Under the pieces are notes generated by a model, which did no database searches, was not told the DNA's origin, and saw only the letters and a program-made list of their open reading frames with translations. Shown here piece after piece: positions 7,841-15,937 of a DNA stretch of 64,000 nucleotides (the first letter of the stretch is position 1; every line of letters begins with the position of its first letter). The stretch comes from Lysinibacillus sp. G4S2 (GTDB lineage Bacteria; Bacillota; Bacilli; Bacillales_A; Planococcaceae). The translations under genes and the position numbers were made by a program. The stretch lies in contig NZ_JAUCFJ010000002.1 in the NCBI RefSeq assembly GCF_030348505.1, positions 2,174,001 to 2,238,000 of the forward strand, written 5' to 3'.

Positions 7841-8665
7841 TTGAATTACTATATTTGTGAAACATGTGGGGCGCAGTATGAAATTTCAATGGAAGAGCCA
7901 AAGCAATGTACTATTTGTTCAGAAGAAAGACAATATGTTAGTGTAAATGGGCAAACTTGGACAACTTTGGACAAAATGATTTCTTCTGAGATTTATAAAA
8001 ATAACGTTATTCTTGAAGAAAATGGGTTGTTTAGCATTACAACTAGTCCAACATTTGGAATTGGACAAACAGCTTATTTAATTCAAGAACAGGGTTTTAA
8101 TTTGTTATGGGATTGTATTTCATATATTGATCAAGAAACGATTGATAAAATAGAGGAGTTAGGGGGAATTGATGCCATCGCATTATCTCATCCTCATTAT
8201 TATTCAAGTCAAGTTGAGTGGGCAGAAACTTTTAACGCACCAATTTATATTCATGAGGATGATAAAGAATGGGTTACACGAACTAGTGACAAGATTATTT
8301 TTTGGTCTGGTGAATCTCTTACTTTACAGAATGGATTAACTCTTTATCGTATGGGTGGTCATTTTAAAGGAGCCACTATACTAGAATGGAAAAATGGTTA
8401 TCAACAAAAAGGCATATTACTAGTTGGAGATATCATTCGTGTAGTTGCTGACCAAAATTGGGTAACATTTATGTATAGTTTCCCTAATTTTATACCTCTT
8501 CCTGTTCAAACAGTGGAAAGAATCTTAAGCCAAGTAGAGGATCTACATTTTGAACGAATATATGATGCTTTTCTCCGGATTGTGAAAAAAGATGCAAAAC
8601 AAGCTGTTCATAACTCAGCTGTAAGGTATATAAATGCTTTAGAGGGTAAGCTGTTCACTACTTAA
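7841..8665 (+). CDS. MBL-fold metallo-hydrolase with an N-terminal zinc-ribbon/rubredoxin-like motif
   Basis: A 274-residue protein. The N-terminus has two CxxC knuckles (C6/C9 and C23/C26) like a small zinc ribbon. The MBL domain shows a reduced metal motif, HPHYYS at 117-122, where the classic HxHxDH has lost the Asp-His part. It also has GGHFKG with H174 and LLVGDII with D200. The family call is firm, but the metal site is atypical, so hydrolase activity is uncertain. TTG at 7841 is chosen because AAAGGGGGAG at 7826-7835 lies just upstream; an in-frame ATG at 7817 has no good site. Confidence 0.82.
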   Translation: MNYYICETCGAQYEISMEEPKQCTICSEERQYVSVNGQTWTTLDKMISSEIYKNNVILEENGLFSITTSPTFGIGQTAYLIQEQGFNLLWDCISYIDQETIDKIEELGGIDAIALSHPHYYSSQVEWAETFNAPIYIHEDDKEWVTRTSDKIIFWSGESLTLQNGLTLYRMGGHFKGATILEWKNGYQQKGILLVGDIIRVVADQNWVTFMYSFPNFIPLPVQTVERILSQVEDLHFERIYDAFLRIVKKDAKQAVHNSAVRYINALEGKLFTT

Positions 8666-8720
8666 GTTAATTCTACAGGGCGGATTAAGATAAATAAAAG
8701 TAAAAAGATCACTCGGTATG

Positions 8721-8750
8721 AAATGCACCGGAATTAGAGGTGCATTTTTT
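8721..8750 (+). terminator. Rho-independent terminator after the MBL gene
   Basis: AAATGCACC (8721-8729) pairs with GGTGCATTT (8739-8747), followed by a T run. Confidence 0.8.
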
Positions 8751-8836
8751 CTATCTAAATTTATATTTGGGAACTTTGGGGTTTAGTTCTCAGTTTCTAC
8801 ATTGGTACGTTTAGTTTGAGCAAATCCTTGATAAAT

Positions 8837-8882
8837 AAAAATGGTAGAAGATGCAATTTTAAAAAATTGTGTGCGCAGTGAT
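8837..8882 (+). pseudogene. Remnant of a PD-(D/E)XK nuclease C-terminus
   Basis: About 45 bases closely match the last codons of the nuclease gene at 6336-7271. One frame reads CNFKKLCAQ then stop, against CNFKELCAQN then stop in the intact gene; the preceding AAATGG also matches. Nothing else of the gene is recognisable. The rest of 8751-9053 shows no other gene. It may mark an old duplication or recombination of the nuclease locus. Confidence 0.5.
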
Positions 8883-9053
8883 GACGAAGACACTCGAATG
8901 GTATTGCAACAGGGAATTTTGCCCAAATGAAAAATATAATGTATTATTACTTAAGATTACTATAAAAGAAATACTGACTATCTACGCAGCTCCTATTATT
9001 CTGCAAGTGAAGTAATTAAAGAATAACGATTGACAGAAGGAAGATAATAGTTA

Positions 9054-9947
9054 ATGACAAATCTAATGTATGTATTTTGTTTAATAGTATGGGGTCTTAA
9101 TTTTATTGCAGTGAAAATTCAAGGAACACCAGTAAGCTTAGAATTATCGTTGACCTATAGGCTAGTTATGACTGCAATTTTATTTACTGTACTAGTTTTA
9201 TTTCTTAAACCAAAAGGGAAACCGAAAAGTAAAGATATACCATTTATCGTTGTGTTTGGTGTTTGTAACTTTGCTTTAAGCTATTTATGCTTATATTACG
9301 CAACAATTTTAAGCTCAGCTGCAATTGTAACATTAATCTTTTCATTGAAAGTGATATTGACTCCACTAGCTCTTCGAATTTTTTTGAAAGAGGAACTACA
9401 TCCACGTGTTATATTTGGTGGAGTTCTAGGGGTATTTGGTGTATGTGTTTTAATTTATCCGACTTTAAGTAGTTTTTCTGGTTTAGAGGATTTAAAAGGC
9501 ATTATGATTGCTCTTTTAGGTACGATACTTACAGCTATTGGAGATGCAAGTTCAGCAAGGAATGCCAAAGTAAAGATTGATCCAATCTATGCAAATGCAA
9601 TTGGCTTTACTGTAGGAAGTATTTTAATGTTAATAATTGTATTGCTGCAAGGACAAAAGATTATGATTCCTACATCAATAACTTATATTTCTGCTTTATT
9701 GTACTTAACATTGATAGCATCTTTCCTAGCATGGCTATTTTATTTAAAGCTTGTTGAACGAATTGGCGGCGCAAAAAGTGGGTACATGGTGGCATTATTT
9801 CCGGTAATTGGAGGCATTGCTTCAGTTCTAATTGGTGAATCTCCGCTTTCAATATATTTGATAATAGGATGTCTATCTAGTTGTATAGGTGCTGCTATAG
9901 CTTTAGGATTTAGAATTCCAAGGAGAATTAATACGCTTGCTGATTAG
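9054..9947 (+). CDS. EamA/DMT superfamily transporter
   Basis: A 297-residue protein with ten predicted membrane helices in two EamA repeats (about residues 4-135 and 145-285), the drug/metabolite transporter layout. The N-terminal WGLNFIAVKI and the end-of-repeat LLKEELHPRVIFGGVLGVFGVCVLI and LIGESPLSIYLIIGCLSSCIG segments are typical. The ATG follows GAAGGAAGATAATAG loosely. It is monocistronic by position. The exported metabolite cannot be predicted. Confidence 0.88.
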   Translation: MTNLMYVFCLIVWGLNFIAVKIQGTPVSLELSLTYRLVMTAILFTVLVLFLKPKGKPKSKDIPFIVVFGVCNFALSYLCLYYATILSSAAIVTLIFSLKVILTPLALRIFLKEELHPRVIFGGVLGVFGVCVLIYPTLSSFSGLEDLKGIMIALLGTILTAIGDASSARNAKVKIDPIYANAIGFTVGSILMLIIVLLQGQKIMIPTSITYISALLYLTLIASFLAWLFYLKLVERIGGAKSGYMVALFPVIGGIASVLIGESPLSIYLIIGCLSSCIGAAIALGFRIPRRINTLAD

Positions 9948-10015
9948 GAGGTATATGATTAGACTAGCAAAAATGTACATGGTTATTTTGACATTTACAC
10001 TCGGAATTGAGTTAG

Positions 10016-10063
10016 AAAATGGAGCGGAAGACCAAAAAGAGAAAACCTATATAAAATGTCATA
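10016..10063 (+). repeat. Short dispersed repeat (copies at 10016, 10589 and, weaker, 7278)
   Basis: AATGGAG ... GAAGACCAAAAAGA followed by AAACCTATATAAAATGTCAT recurs at about 10589-10633 as AATGGAGAAGGAGACCAAAA and AAACCTTAATATAAATCGTCA. A shorter relative lies just after the nuclease gene at 7278-7309. All three copies are outside recognisable genes. The stretch 10420-10771 otherwise contains only this repeat and no gene that I can support. Confidence 0.45.
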
Positions 10064-10147
10064 CCAAAACTAGGTGTGGCTTTTTATTTTTCTTCATATT
10101 TTTTGTAATTGTAATCCATGATAAAGGTAGATGGGAGGTGTTTACTT

Positions 10148-10375
10148 ATGGAGTATGAATATAAAGTGAAGTTTTACTTTAACGAAGGTCGTGAAGAAGA
10201 ATATAAAATCAAGAATAATATTGAACAGGAAACATTTACAGAAGAAATTTCTAATGAGTTCAATGAGAAATCTTGGTACTCATTTACTGAAACGGAAAAT
10301 TATAAATCGATTTTAATTAGTGTTGAAAATGTTTACAAAGTAGTAGTAGAACAAAATATTTTAGAATTTGATTAA
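10148..10375 (+). CDS. Small acidic protein of unknown function
   Basis: A 75-residue, acidic, beta-rich protein (EYEYKVKFYFNEGREEEYKI at the start, SILISVENVYKVVVEQNI near the end). The ATG at 10148 follows GGGAGGTG at 10133-10140, a strong site, and a terminator follows the stop. This supports it as a real gene. The alternation of charged and hydrophobic residues resembles small phage or mobile-element proteins, but I recognise no family. Confidence 0.6.
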   Translation: MEYEYKVKFYFNEGREEEYKIKNNIEQETFTEEISNEFNEKSWYSFTETENYKSILISVENVYKVVVEQNILEFD

Positions 10376-10387
10376 TCTAATGTATGA

Positions 10388-10419
10388 AGTCACATCTTTT
10401 TAACAAGGTGTGACTTTTT
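10388..10419 (+). terminator. Rho-independent terminator
   Basis: AGTCACA (10388-10394) pairs with TGTGACT (10409-10415), then TTTTTG. Confidence 0.75.
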
Positions 10420-10771
10420 GCTTTGATAAAGACAGGATTAATTTTTGAAAACGACTATAAGATTGTGTATGAAGAAGTACAACGTCAAAGTTATTCAAAA
10501 GTATCGAGCTCAAAAAAACATTTGTGAAGATTGATAAAGCGAAATTCAGGAAAATAGGGAGTGAGTTATAAGGCACCAATCTACGCAATGGAGAAGGAGA
10601 CCAAAAAGAAACCTTAATATAAATCGTCAAATTGATCACTTGTAAATAACAAACTGGTTTTTAAGATAAATGGAAATATTTATCCAAATGAATCGAATTT
10701 GAGGTATTATTAAATTAACAGTGAAGATTAAAGATTTCTTATTGAGGAACATAAATGCTGGAGGGGTTTTA

Positions 10772-10903
10772 TTGAATAATAAAATAGTTGGAATAGTATT
10801 CTCGTTAATATTCGGTAGTTTAGCCATTTTGCTAGTATTGATTCTTTTGTCTATTTCATTTTTTGGCCGAGAAATACTAGAAGCGTTTTTTGGGAATCCC
10901 TAG
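10772..10903 (+). CDS. Tiny single-pass membrane protein
   Basis: A 43-residue frame starting at TTG 10772, with GGAGGGG at 10760-10766 placed 5 bases upstream. It has one long hydrophobic stretch (IVFSLIFGSLAILLVLILLS) and a short tail, REILEAFFGNP. No family is recognised. The ribosome site is the main support. It lies in a degraded patch, so it could be part of a former larger locus. Confidence 0.45.
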   Translation: MNNKIVGIVFSLIFGSLAILLVLILLSISFFGREILEAFFGNP

Positions 10904-10973
10904 TCAATATTTATAATATTCCATTCCATTTCGGTATCTATTATGAAAATTTAAAAAAGAAAGAGACTAAAAT

Positions 10974-11474
10974 ATGACAGAGAAAAAAATAGTTCAAAAA
11001 GTTAAAGAAACTATTGATTGAATTGAAATTGGATATTTTGACACAGCTAAAAGTTATAGTTTTGATGAATACTATATGTATTTTAATGATGAAGATAAAG
11101 AGACTAGAAAATACTCATTATTAATTTTTATTTCAATGTTGGGGAATTGGTATAGTAAGTCTACTTTCGTATTTAAACCAGAAAAAGAACGGTTAAAATA
11201 TAAAGATAAAATAACTAATTATTATAATTTTGAGGATTATTTACGTTCATTTATAGACCACTTTCAAAATATTGAAAAGGAATTTCCCTATATGTTTGAA
11301 TATATAGTAAGTTTTTTAATTTTAATTGAAGAAGATAGAGGATTAAGCTATGAAGAATGGTTTCCTGAAATCAATTTAGAAATATTTAAAGAACTAAGAG
11401 AAAAAATTTTAATTCCTAACAGTAATGATACTATGTCAAGAAAATGGACAGGGAAAATTGAGATTTTGCTTTAA
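10974..11474 (+). pseudogene. Hypothetical gene with an in-frame stop near its start
   Basis: From ATG 10974 the frame reads 15 codons, meets TGA at 11019-11021, and then continues open to 11474. The restored protein would be about 166 residues, with the TGA standing where TGG (Trp) would fit: VKETID-stop-IEIGYFDTAKSY. Its size, acidic composition and the phrase EDYLRSFIDHFQNIEKEF recall small cytoplasmic immunity proteins. That is only a resemblance. Internal re-initiation at ATG 11076 would leave 132 residues. The IS3 element begins shortly downstream. Confidence 0.55.
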
Positions 11475-11499
11475 ATCTAAGCGCGCTATCGCTTGCTCG

Positions 11500-11545
11500 C
11501 CTCACAAATAATTTAAGGGGCGTAACCCTTAAATTATTTGTGAGG
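11500..11545. other. Perfect 20-bp inverted repeat
   Basis: Positions 11500-11519 (CCTCACAAATAATTTAAGGG) and 11526-11545 are perfectly complementary around a 6-base loop. There is no T run on either side, so it is not a standard terminator. It lies between the nonsense-mutated gene and the IS3 transposase and may be an end structure of the element or a separate palindromic insert. Confidence 0.8.
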
Positions 11546-11559
11546 TTAAAAGGGTTTAA

Positions 11560-12402
11560 TTATATGACCTTAGTTTTTTGTGAAGTTTTGAAATATTGCT
11601 TTTCGTATGCAATGGGCGACATATAATTTGTAAAAGAATGGATACGCTTGTAGTTATAAAAACTAACGATGTATTCAATGATACTTTTCTTGGCCTGATC
11701 TCTCGTTTTATACTTTTCATGAAAAACTAACTCTCTTTTGATGACGCTATGAAATGACTCGATACATGCATTATCGTAACAGTTTCCTTTTCTACTCATA
11801 CTTGTAATCATTCTGTTAGTTCGTAACACTTGTTGGTATTCCTTCGACGCATACTGGCTCCCACGATCTGAATGATGAATGAGCCCAGGCGTTGGAGTCT
11901 GAGTTCTGATTGCTCGTTTTAAGGCGAGGATCACTAATTCCTTTGTCATTCTCTCATCCATTGCCCAACCGATGATTCGTCTTGAAAACAACTCCATAAT
12001 CGTTGCTAGATAGAGCCAACCTTCACTGGTCCATATATACGTAATGTCAGCTACCCACGCTTGTCCAGGGCGTTCTACTTTAAATTGTTGGTCTAATAGA
12101 TTTGGATATACTGGTAGATTATGTTTTGAATTCGTCGTCGCTTTGTATTGTTTCACTGTTTTTGAGCGAATGCCTTCTTCTTTCATAATTCGCGATACTG
12201 TTTTTTGCGATACAGAGACTCCTTCTGAATTCAATTGTTTTGTAATTTTCGGACTACCATAATTTCTTCTTGAGTCCAAATACACTCGTTTTATTTGGCT
12301 GGTTAACTTTTCTTTCCGTTCTTTTTGATTACTCTTTGGTCGGTTCAGCCACTCGTAGTAACCACTTCTTGAAACACCTAATACTTCGCACATCTTTGCC
12401 AC
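11560..12402 (-). CDS. IS3-family transposase orfB (integrase catalytic domain)
   Basis: A 280-residue rve-type DDE integrase. The HTH_21-like N-terminus begins MCEVLGVSRSGYYEWLNRP. The catalytic residues are visible in WVADITYIW (first Asp), LIHHSDRGSQYAS (second Asp) and ACIESFHSVIKREL (Glu, in the N-x4-E-S-F-H context). All are intact. It is normally made as a fusion with orfA through -1 frameshifting. The frame upstream of this ATG is open back into orfA, which supports that. The element looks potentially active. Confidence 0.92.
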   Translation of the reverse strand: MAKMCEVLGVSRSGYYEWLNRPKSNQKERKEKLTSQIKRVYLDSRRNYGSPKITKQLNSEGVSVSQKTVSRIMKEEGIRSKTVKQYKATTNSKHNLPVYPNLLDQQFKVERPGQAWVADITYIWTSEGWLYLATIMELFSRRIIGWAMDERMTKELVILALKRAIRTQTPTPGLIHHSDRGSQYASKEYQQVLRTNRMITSMSRKGNCYDNACIESFHSVIKRELVFHEKYKTRDQAKKSIIEYIVSFYNYKRIHSFTNYMSPIAYEKQYFKTSQKTKVI

Positions 12403-12440
12403 ACGGAATTCGTGTCGGTGCTGTTGAATAAAGTTGTAAA

Positions 12441-12731
12441 TTACTTCCGGTCTTTCGCAAAGATGCCCATAGCCTTTTTTAAGATGGCATTTTCCTCTTC
12501 TAGGTCACGTATTCTTTTTTCTAATTCTTTATTTTCCTTATCCTCAGGCTTTAAATTCCCACTACCAACAAATGCAACTTCGCCATCTTTACTAAATTTC
12601 TTTACCCAATTGTGTAATGTCTGTTCTGCAAGATCCAGCTCACGTGCAACCTCAGCAACTCTCTTGCCACTTTCAACTAATTGTACTGCCTCTAATTTAA
12701 ATTCTTTGTCATAACTTTTTCGTTTTGTCAT
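12441..12731 (-). CDS. IS3-family transposase orfA (helix-turn-helix)
   Basis: A 96-residue protein with an HTH_Tnp_1 domain (KSYDKEFKLEAVQLVESGKR, then VAEVARELDLAEQTLHNW). A leucine-zipper-like helix follows (NKELEKRIRDLEEENAILKKA). It binds the element ends. ATG at 12731 is chosen because AGGAG at about 12740-12744 precedes it; a longer in-frame ATG at 12797 would lie close to the element end and lacks a site. Confidence 0.9.
   Translation of the reverse strand: MTKRKSYDKEFKLEAVQLVESGKRVAEVARELDLAEQTLHNWVKKFSKDGEVAFVGSGNLKPEDKENKELEKRIRDLEEENAILKKAMGIFAKDRK
12474..12480 (-). promoter_or_regulatory. Programmed -1 frameshift site in the IS3 transposase
   Basis: The codons TTA AAA AAG of orfA present the slippery heptamer A AAA AAG. 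After a -1 slip the frame reads GYGHLCERPEV and continues without a stop into orfB. Confidence 0.75.
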
Positions 12732-12814
12732 CTTAGACACTCCTAGTAAATTGTTAAGATTATTATACTTTATAAACTCCCAATTCTCTGTGTCCATTAT
12801 TTAGACTAACATCA

Positions 12815-12906
12815 GTAATGTGGTTCAGGACCGCCATCCAATAAAGTACTTATTTAGAGAAGTTGGAATTGAACCATTCTTTTTAACGGATTTTTTTGAA
12901 GAATAA
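12815..12906 (+). pseudogene. Orphan C-terminus of an interrupted gene
   Basis: Directly outside the IS3 end an open frame reads NVVQDRHPIKYLFREVG, then IEPFFLTDFFEE, and stops at 12904-12906. There is no start, so this is the tail of a gene whose front was removed or displaced by the element. It cannot be joined simply to the frame ending at 11474, which has its own stop. Confidence 0.5.
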
Positions 12907-13094
12907 ATTAAAGTGACAAGTTAAAATTAGAGTTCAAATACTATGAAAACAGGAACTGAAACGGACATGCTGTAAAGGATAGTATTATTCGAGCTTCATA
13001 TTTGTAGTTGGGGTGTATATTACGATCCAACAATATAGAACAAACTAAAGCTCTGATATACTCAATTATTTTATAGTGGAAAGGAGATTTATTT

Positions 13095-13580
13095 ATGGCT
13101 ATATTAAAAGATTGTTCTAGTAAACCTGATTGTGAAGTTGAACTAAATATCAAATTAGTTAATGATCAGAGTGTAAAATTTCACGTTGATTTTCGCTATG
13201 GTCCTGCTTTTCCTGAGGTGAATACGGAAATCCTTTGTTTAAAAAGAGACTTCCTAAAGATGTTAGATGATTTACAGCATATGGATAATATCCATCTAAG
13301 TATGCTAGATTTTCATGACCCAGGATTGTGTATTTATAATATTCCTGAATATGGTACCTATCATGTTCCTGGATATGGGCTTTTTCAAATTCCTGAGCAG
13401 GAAAGACAAGAAAATGAGCCTCGTTTTAGATTAATTTTTGTTTTAGATGCTGGCGAGAAAAATCATTTTAGTGCAACGGAATGTGGACCAGCACTATGTA
13501 TAATAGTGAAAATGGAACAAATTAAGGAATTTGTAGAAAGTTTGAAAATGGAGGTTTCTCATATTTGCGGAAAAAATTAA
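13095..13580 (+). CDS. Hypothetical cytoplasmic protein
   Basis: A 161-residue protein with no signal peptide or membrane segment. It has cysteines near the N-terminus (DCSSKPDC) and a tyrosine/proline-rich middle (NIPEYGTYHVPGYGLFQIP). The ATG follows GGAAAGGAG at 13079-13087. Size and compactness recall WapI-like and other immunity proteins, and the adjacent orphan fragments would fit a decayed toxin/immunity island. I cannot identify the family, so this is context only. Confidence 0.65.
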   Translation: MAILKDCSSKPDCEVELNIKLVNDQSVKFHVDFRYGPAFPEVNTEILCLKRDFLKMLDDLQHMDNIHLSMLDFHDPGLCIYNIPEYGTYHVPGYGLFQIPEQERQENEPRFRLIFVLDAGEKNHFSATECGPALCIIVKMEQIKEFVESLKMEVSHICGKN

Positions 13581-13581
13581 A

Positions 13582-13623
13582 AGGTGCTGCTCTATAGTCA
13601 AAAAAGCTACAGCAACAGCACCT
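13582..13623. terminator. Bidirectional terminator
   Basis: AGGTGCTG (13582-13589) pairs with CAGCACCT (13616-13623), flanked by A-rich sequence on the left and TAGTTGTTTGTT on the right. It lies between convergent genes. Confidence 0.7.
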
Positions 13624-13632
13624 AGTTGTTTG

Positions 13633-13878
13633 TTAGTGGAAATATTTGTCGACACGTTGGAGTACTTCGTCAGCAGAAAGACCATTCGCATCAATAACAG
13701 GCCCTGCCAGAACAGGATCGCTAATACCCATAATATCTCTGTCCTGCCCAGTGATTACACAGGCATCACATTTTTTTGCATCTTCTTCAGTACGAAGTTG
13801 AATAACTTCATAACCTTGTGCTTTTAAAGCATCTTCAACGTTTGTTAATGATTGTTCCACACCAATTATTCTAGACAT
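13633..13878 (-). CDS. ykuS: YkuS family protein (UPF0180)
   Basis: An 81-residue protein of the YkuS/UPF0180 family of small Bacillales proteins with unknown function. The family features are [21 protein letters not shown] at the start and [18 protein letters not shown] in the middle. The latter is a conserved Gly/Asp loop resembling a small Rossmann-like edge. The ATG is preceded on the minus strand by AGGAGGTGG, an unusually strong site. It is monocistronic and ends in the shared terminator. Confidence 0.85.
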   Translation of the reverse strand: MSRIIGVEQSLTNVEDALKAQGYEVIQLRTEEDAKKCDACVITGQDRDIMGISDPVLAGPVIDANGLSADEVLQRVDKYFH

Positions 13879-14043
13879 TATTCTTCCACCTCCTATATGT
13901 AATGTGTCATATAGGATTGCTATTTATTCACTTAAAACGCTTTTTTGTTGGGATTAATAAATATCCAAAGCAGTGACATATAATATTAATAACATGAATT
14001 TGAATTTTAAATATGATCATCATCAAAAGTAGGGGATGACATT

Positions 14044-14095
14044 TGTAAACCGTATGCCTTTGGAAAGGAAATCAACTACACGTTATGGTGATGAT
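14044..14095 (+). repeat. Truncated family B element (right end)
   Basis: GGAAATCAACTACACGTTAT followed by GGTGATGATCC matches the right end of the B element at 34640-34667 (GGAAATCAACCACACGTTAT, GGTGATGAACC). The left half is missing. Confidence 0.6.
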
Positions 14096-14196
14096 CCAAA
14101 ATATGGTGTAATGTAAAATGCTTTTCCATGACAGCGAAATTGTTTAGCAATATTATGAATACTTGGTTAGGGGGGATTCAATTTGGGAAGTCTAGG

Positions 14197-14460
14197 ATGA
14201 AAATAATAAGTATTTTATTTATTATCGCATTTATATGGATTATTATGCTACTTAATGCGGGACCACCCAAGCCTAAGGTATTGTCAGAAGGTAAAGCGAT
14301 ACCAATAGTACAAGGTTCATATTGCTGGTAAAAATTTACAGGTACTAAATGTGTTGATAAAATCTCACTACCAGAAATTATTGCTCATAATAAAATTGCT
14401 CCGTTTTCTGTTTCACCTCAAAGTGAAATCAAAATCAATTTTAAGAAAAAAAAGGGATAA
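14197..14460 (+). pseudogene. Small membrane-anchored protein gene with an in-frame stop
   Basis: ATG 14197, 8 bases after GGGAAG, opens an 88-codon frame interrupted by TAA at 14329-14331. The first part is a membrane anchor (KIISILFIIAFIWIIMLLN) and a proline-rich linker ending VQGSYCW. The frame then continues KFTGTKCVDKISLPEIIAHN and ends in SEIKINFKKKKG. The paired cysteines on either side of the stop and the continuous reading suggest one protein of about 87 residues carrying a nonsense change. I recall Bacillales homologues with a GSYCW...C pattern, but I cannot check this. Confidence 0.55.
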
Positions 14461-14508
14461 TCCCAAAAATCAATTAATGACTTTTGAGACACCCCTGAAT
14501 TTTTTTAC

Positions 14509-15669
14509 TTATTGAGGAAGATATTCTTGGCCGTTTATTGTTAATTTAGAAGCAGAGATTAGAGTTTCTTTATTTGCTATAAAATATGGGTCTAAAATTT
14601 TGAAAAATTCGTCCCATTTTTCTTGAGCTTTTTCAGTTTCCTCTTTTTTATCAAGAGCTACGGCTTCTTCATAAAGCGGTTTTAATTGCTTTTTATCCTC
14701 TTCACTGATTTTAAACTCGTAGTCAGAAATGTATTCTTCAAATGTTACTGGCTTGATGAACTCGCTAATAATTTTATGGAATTCCTGCCATAGCTTATCA
14801 GACAACTCCACATCTTCCTCTTTATCTGCTTTTAGAGCATTTTCATAAATAGGTTTTAGTTTGGCTAAAGTTTCAGCAGGGATATCCAATTCCAATTCTT
14901 TTATTAACTCTTCAAAAGTTAGTGGTGGATATAGTTCATCTAAATATGGTTGAAGGGTTTTATAGAATTCTTCCAATTTATCGCTAGCTTTTTCTTCATC
15001 TCCACTTTTTTCAAGCTTCACCCATTCTGTATAAATAGCTTTAAGCTGTATATTATCGTTTTCTTTAATAACGATATTTTTCTCTTTAAATCCGAAGTCT
15101 TGCATATATTCTTCATAAGTTTGAGGTTGCCAAATAGCTAAATAATATGGCTTCGTAATTTTATGCATTTCTTCGTAAACTTTATTCATTTCCTCATATT
15201 TTTTATCGATCACTTCATCTGTTGCGTTTTTATCTAACTCAGCTGACACTTCTTTTTCTAGCTTCTTGATGTCATTAAACATTTTTTCTAATTTTGTTAA
15301 ATCTTCTTTTGTTACCTCTTTAGGCAAATCTCTTTTATAAACTTCGAATGTGTAGAAATCTGAATAACTTTCTACAACGCTACCTTCTACAGAAATTTCC
15401 TGTCCTTCTACTAAGTTCATTTTTTCGATTTGCTCTGGAGAAAATTTATAGAAATTAACATAGTAATTTTTTCCATCAATTCCTTTTAGGTTCATTCCAT
15501 CGCCATTGAGGTATTGAATAGTTCCTGTAATTTTTTGTTCAAGTTTAACAGTAATACTACTATCTGTTGTTTTTACTTCTTCAGCTCCTGCTTGAAGTGG
15601 TGTCAGAACAGCCATTCCTATTGTTAATGCAGATGCAAGCATCCAAGTTTTTTTAATCGGTTTTCTCAT
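14509..15669 (-). CDS. Secreted protein with an OB-like domain and about four 60-residue helical repeats
   Basis: A 386-residue exported protein. The signal peptide (RKPIKKTWMLASALTIGMAV, cleaved near QAGAEE) is followed by a beta-rich domain at about 40-112 that resembles a small OB fold (ITGTIQYLNGDGMNLKG). Then come four related helical repeats at about 119-179, 184-245, 250-305 and 309-363. Each has the pattern TFEEYI..., LKPIYEEA, K.EE.EKA, W.EFFK.L.PY. The C-terminus is SKLTINGQEYLPQ. ATG 15669 follows GGAG 7 bases upstream. It may be a surface spacer or binding protein; no enzyme motif is seen. Confidence 0.75.
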   Translation of the reverse strand: MRKPIKKTWMLASALTIGMAVLTPLQAGAEEVKTTDSSITVKLEQKITGTIQYLNGDGMNLKGIDGKNYYVNFYKFSPEQIEKMNLVEGQEISVEGSVVESYSDFYTFEVYKRDLPKEVTKEDLTKLEKMFNDIKKLEKEVSAELDKNATDEVIDKKYEEMNKVYEEMHKITKPYYLAIWQPQTYEEYMQDFGFKEKNIVIKENDNIQLKAIYTEWVKLEKSGDEEKASDKLEEFYKTLQPYLDELYPPLTFEELIKELELDIPAETLAKLKPIYENALKADKEEDVELSDKLWQEFHKIISEFIKPVTFEEYISDYEFKISEEDKKQLKPLYEEAVALDKKEETEKAQEKWDEFFKILDPYFIANKETLISASKLTINGQEYLPQ

Positions 15670-15937
15670 ATTTATTTCTCCTTTTGGTTTCAAAATTAGT
15701 TGTTACCAATAATTAGACGATTTACCATTTGAAAAAGTTCATTATTTTAGAAAAAAAGTTAAAAAGAAAAAAAGATGAGTTGATGAAAAGACATATTGCA
15801 TGATTGGTGCTTTAATAGTTGTATAACAAAAAAGTTTAAGCATTCTAATTTAAGTACAGACTTCACCATAAAGTCTGGGGCATGATGAATGTCAGGCATG
15901 CATTGTAGAGACTTTATAATTGACAGGTGGTGTGAAC

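Larger units (their letters stand above)
11550..12812 (-). mobile_element. IS3-family insertion sequence (IS150-like)
   Basis: Two overlapping transposase frames on the minus strand, orfA and orfB, are joined by an A6G slippery site. That is the standard IS3 design. The upstream end is probably the TG of TGTTAGTCTAAATAATGGAC read leftward from about 12812. The downstream end was not resolved: no clear matching inverted repeat or target duplication was found near 11545, so the outer limits are approximate. It separates the gene at 10974 from an orphan C-terminus at 12815. Confidence 0.75.

Noticed and set aside
9937-10158. 73-codon open frame overlapping the end of the EamA gene
   Set aside because: It overlaps the better-supported gene at 10148, crosses a terminator-like stem, and lacks a ribosome site.
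10974-12906. IS3 insertion into a single gene joining 11474 and 12815
   Set aside because: The upstream frame has its own stop at 11474 and the two parts do not form one obvious protein.
13095-13580. WapI-family immunity protein
   Set aside because: The resemblance is general only; no diagnostic motif could be confirmed, so it is left as hypothetical.
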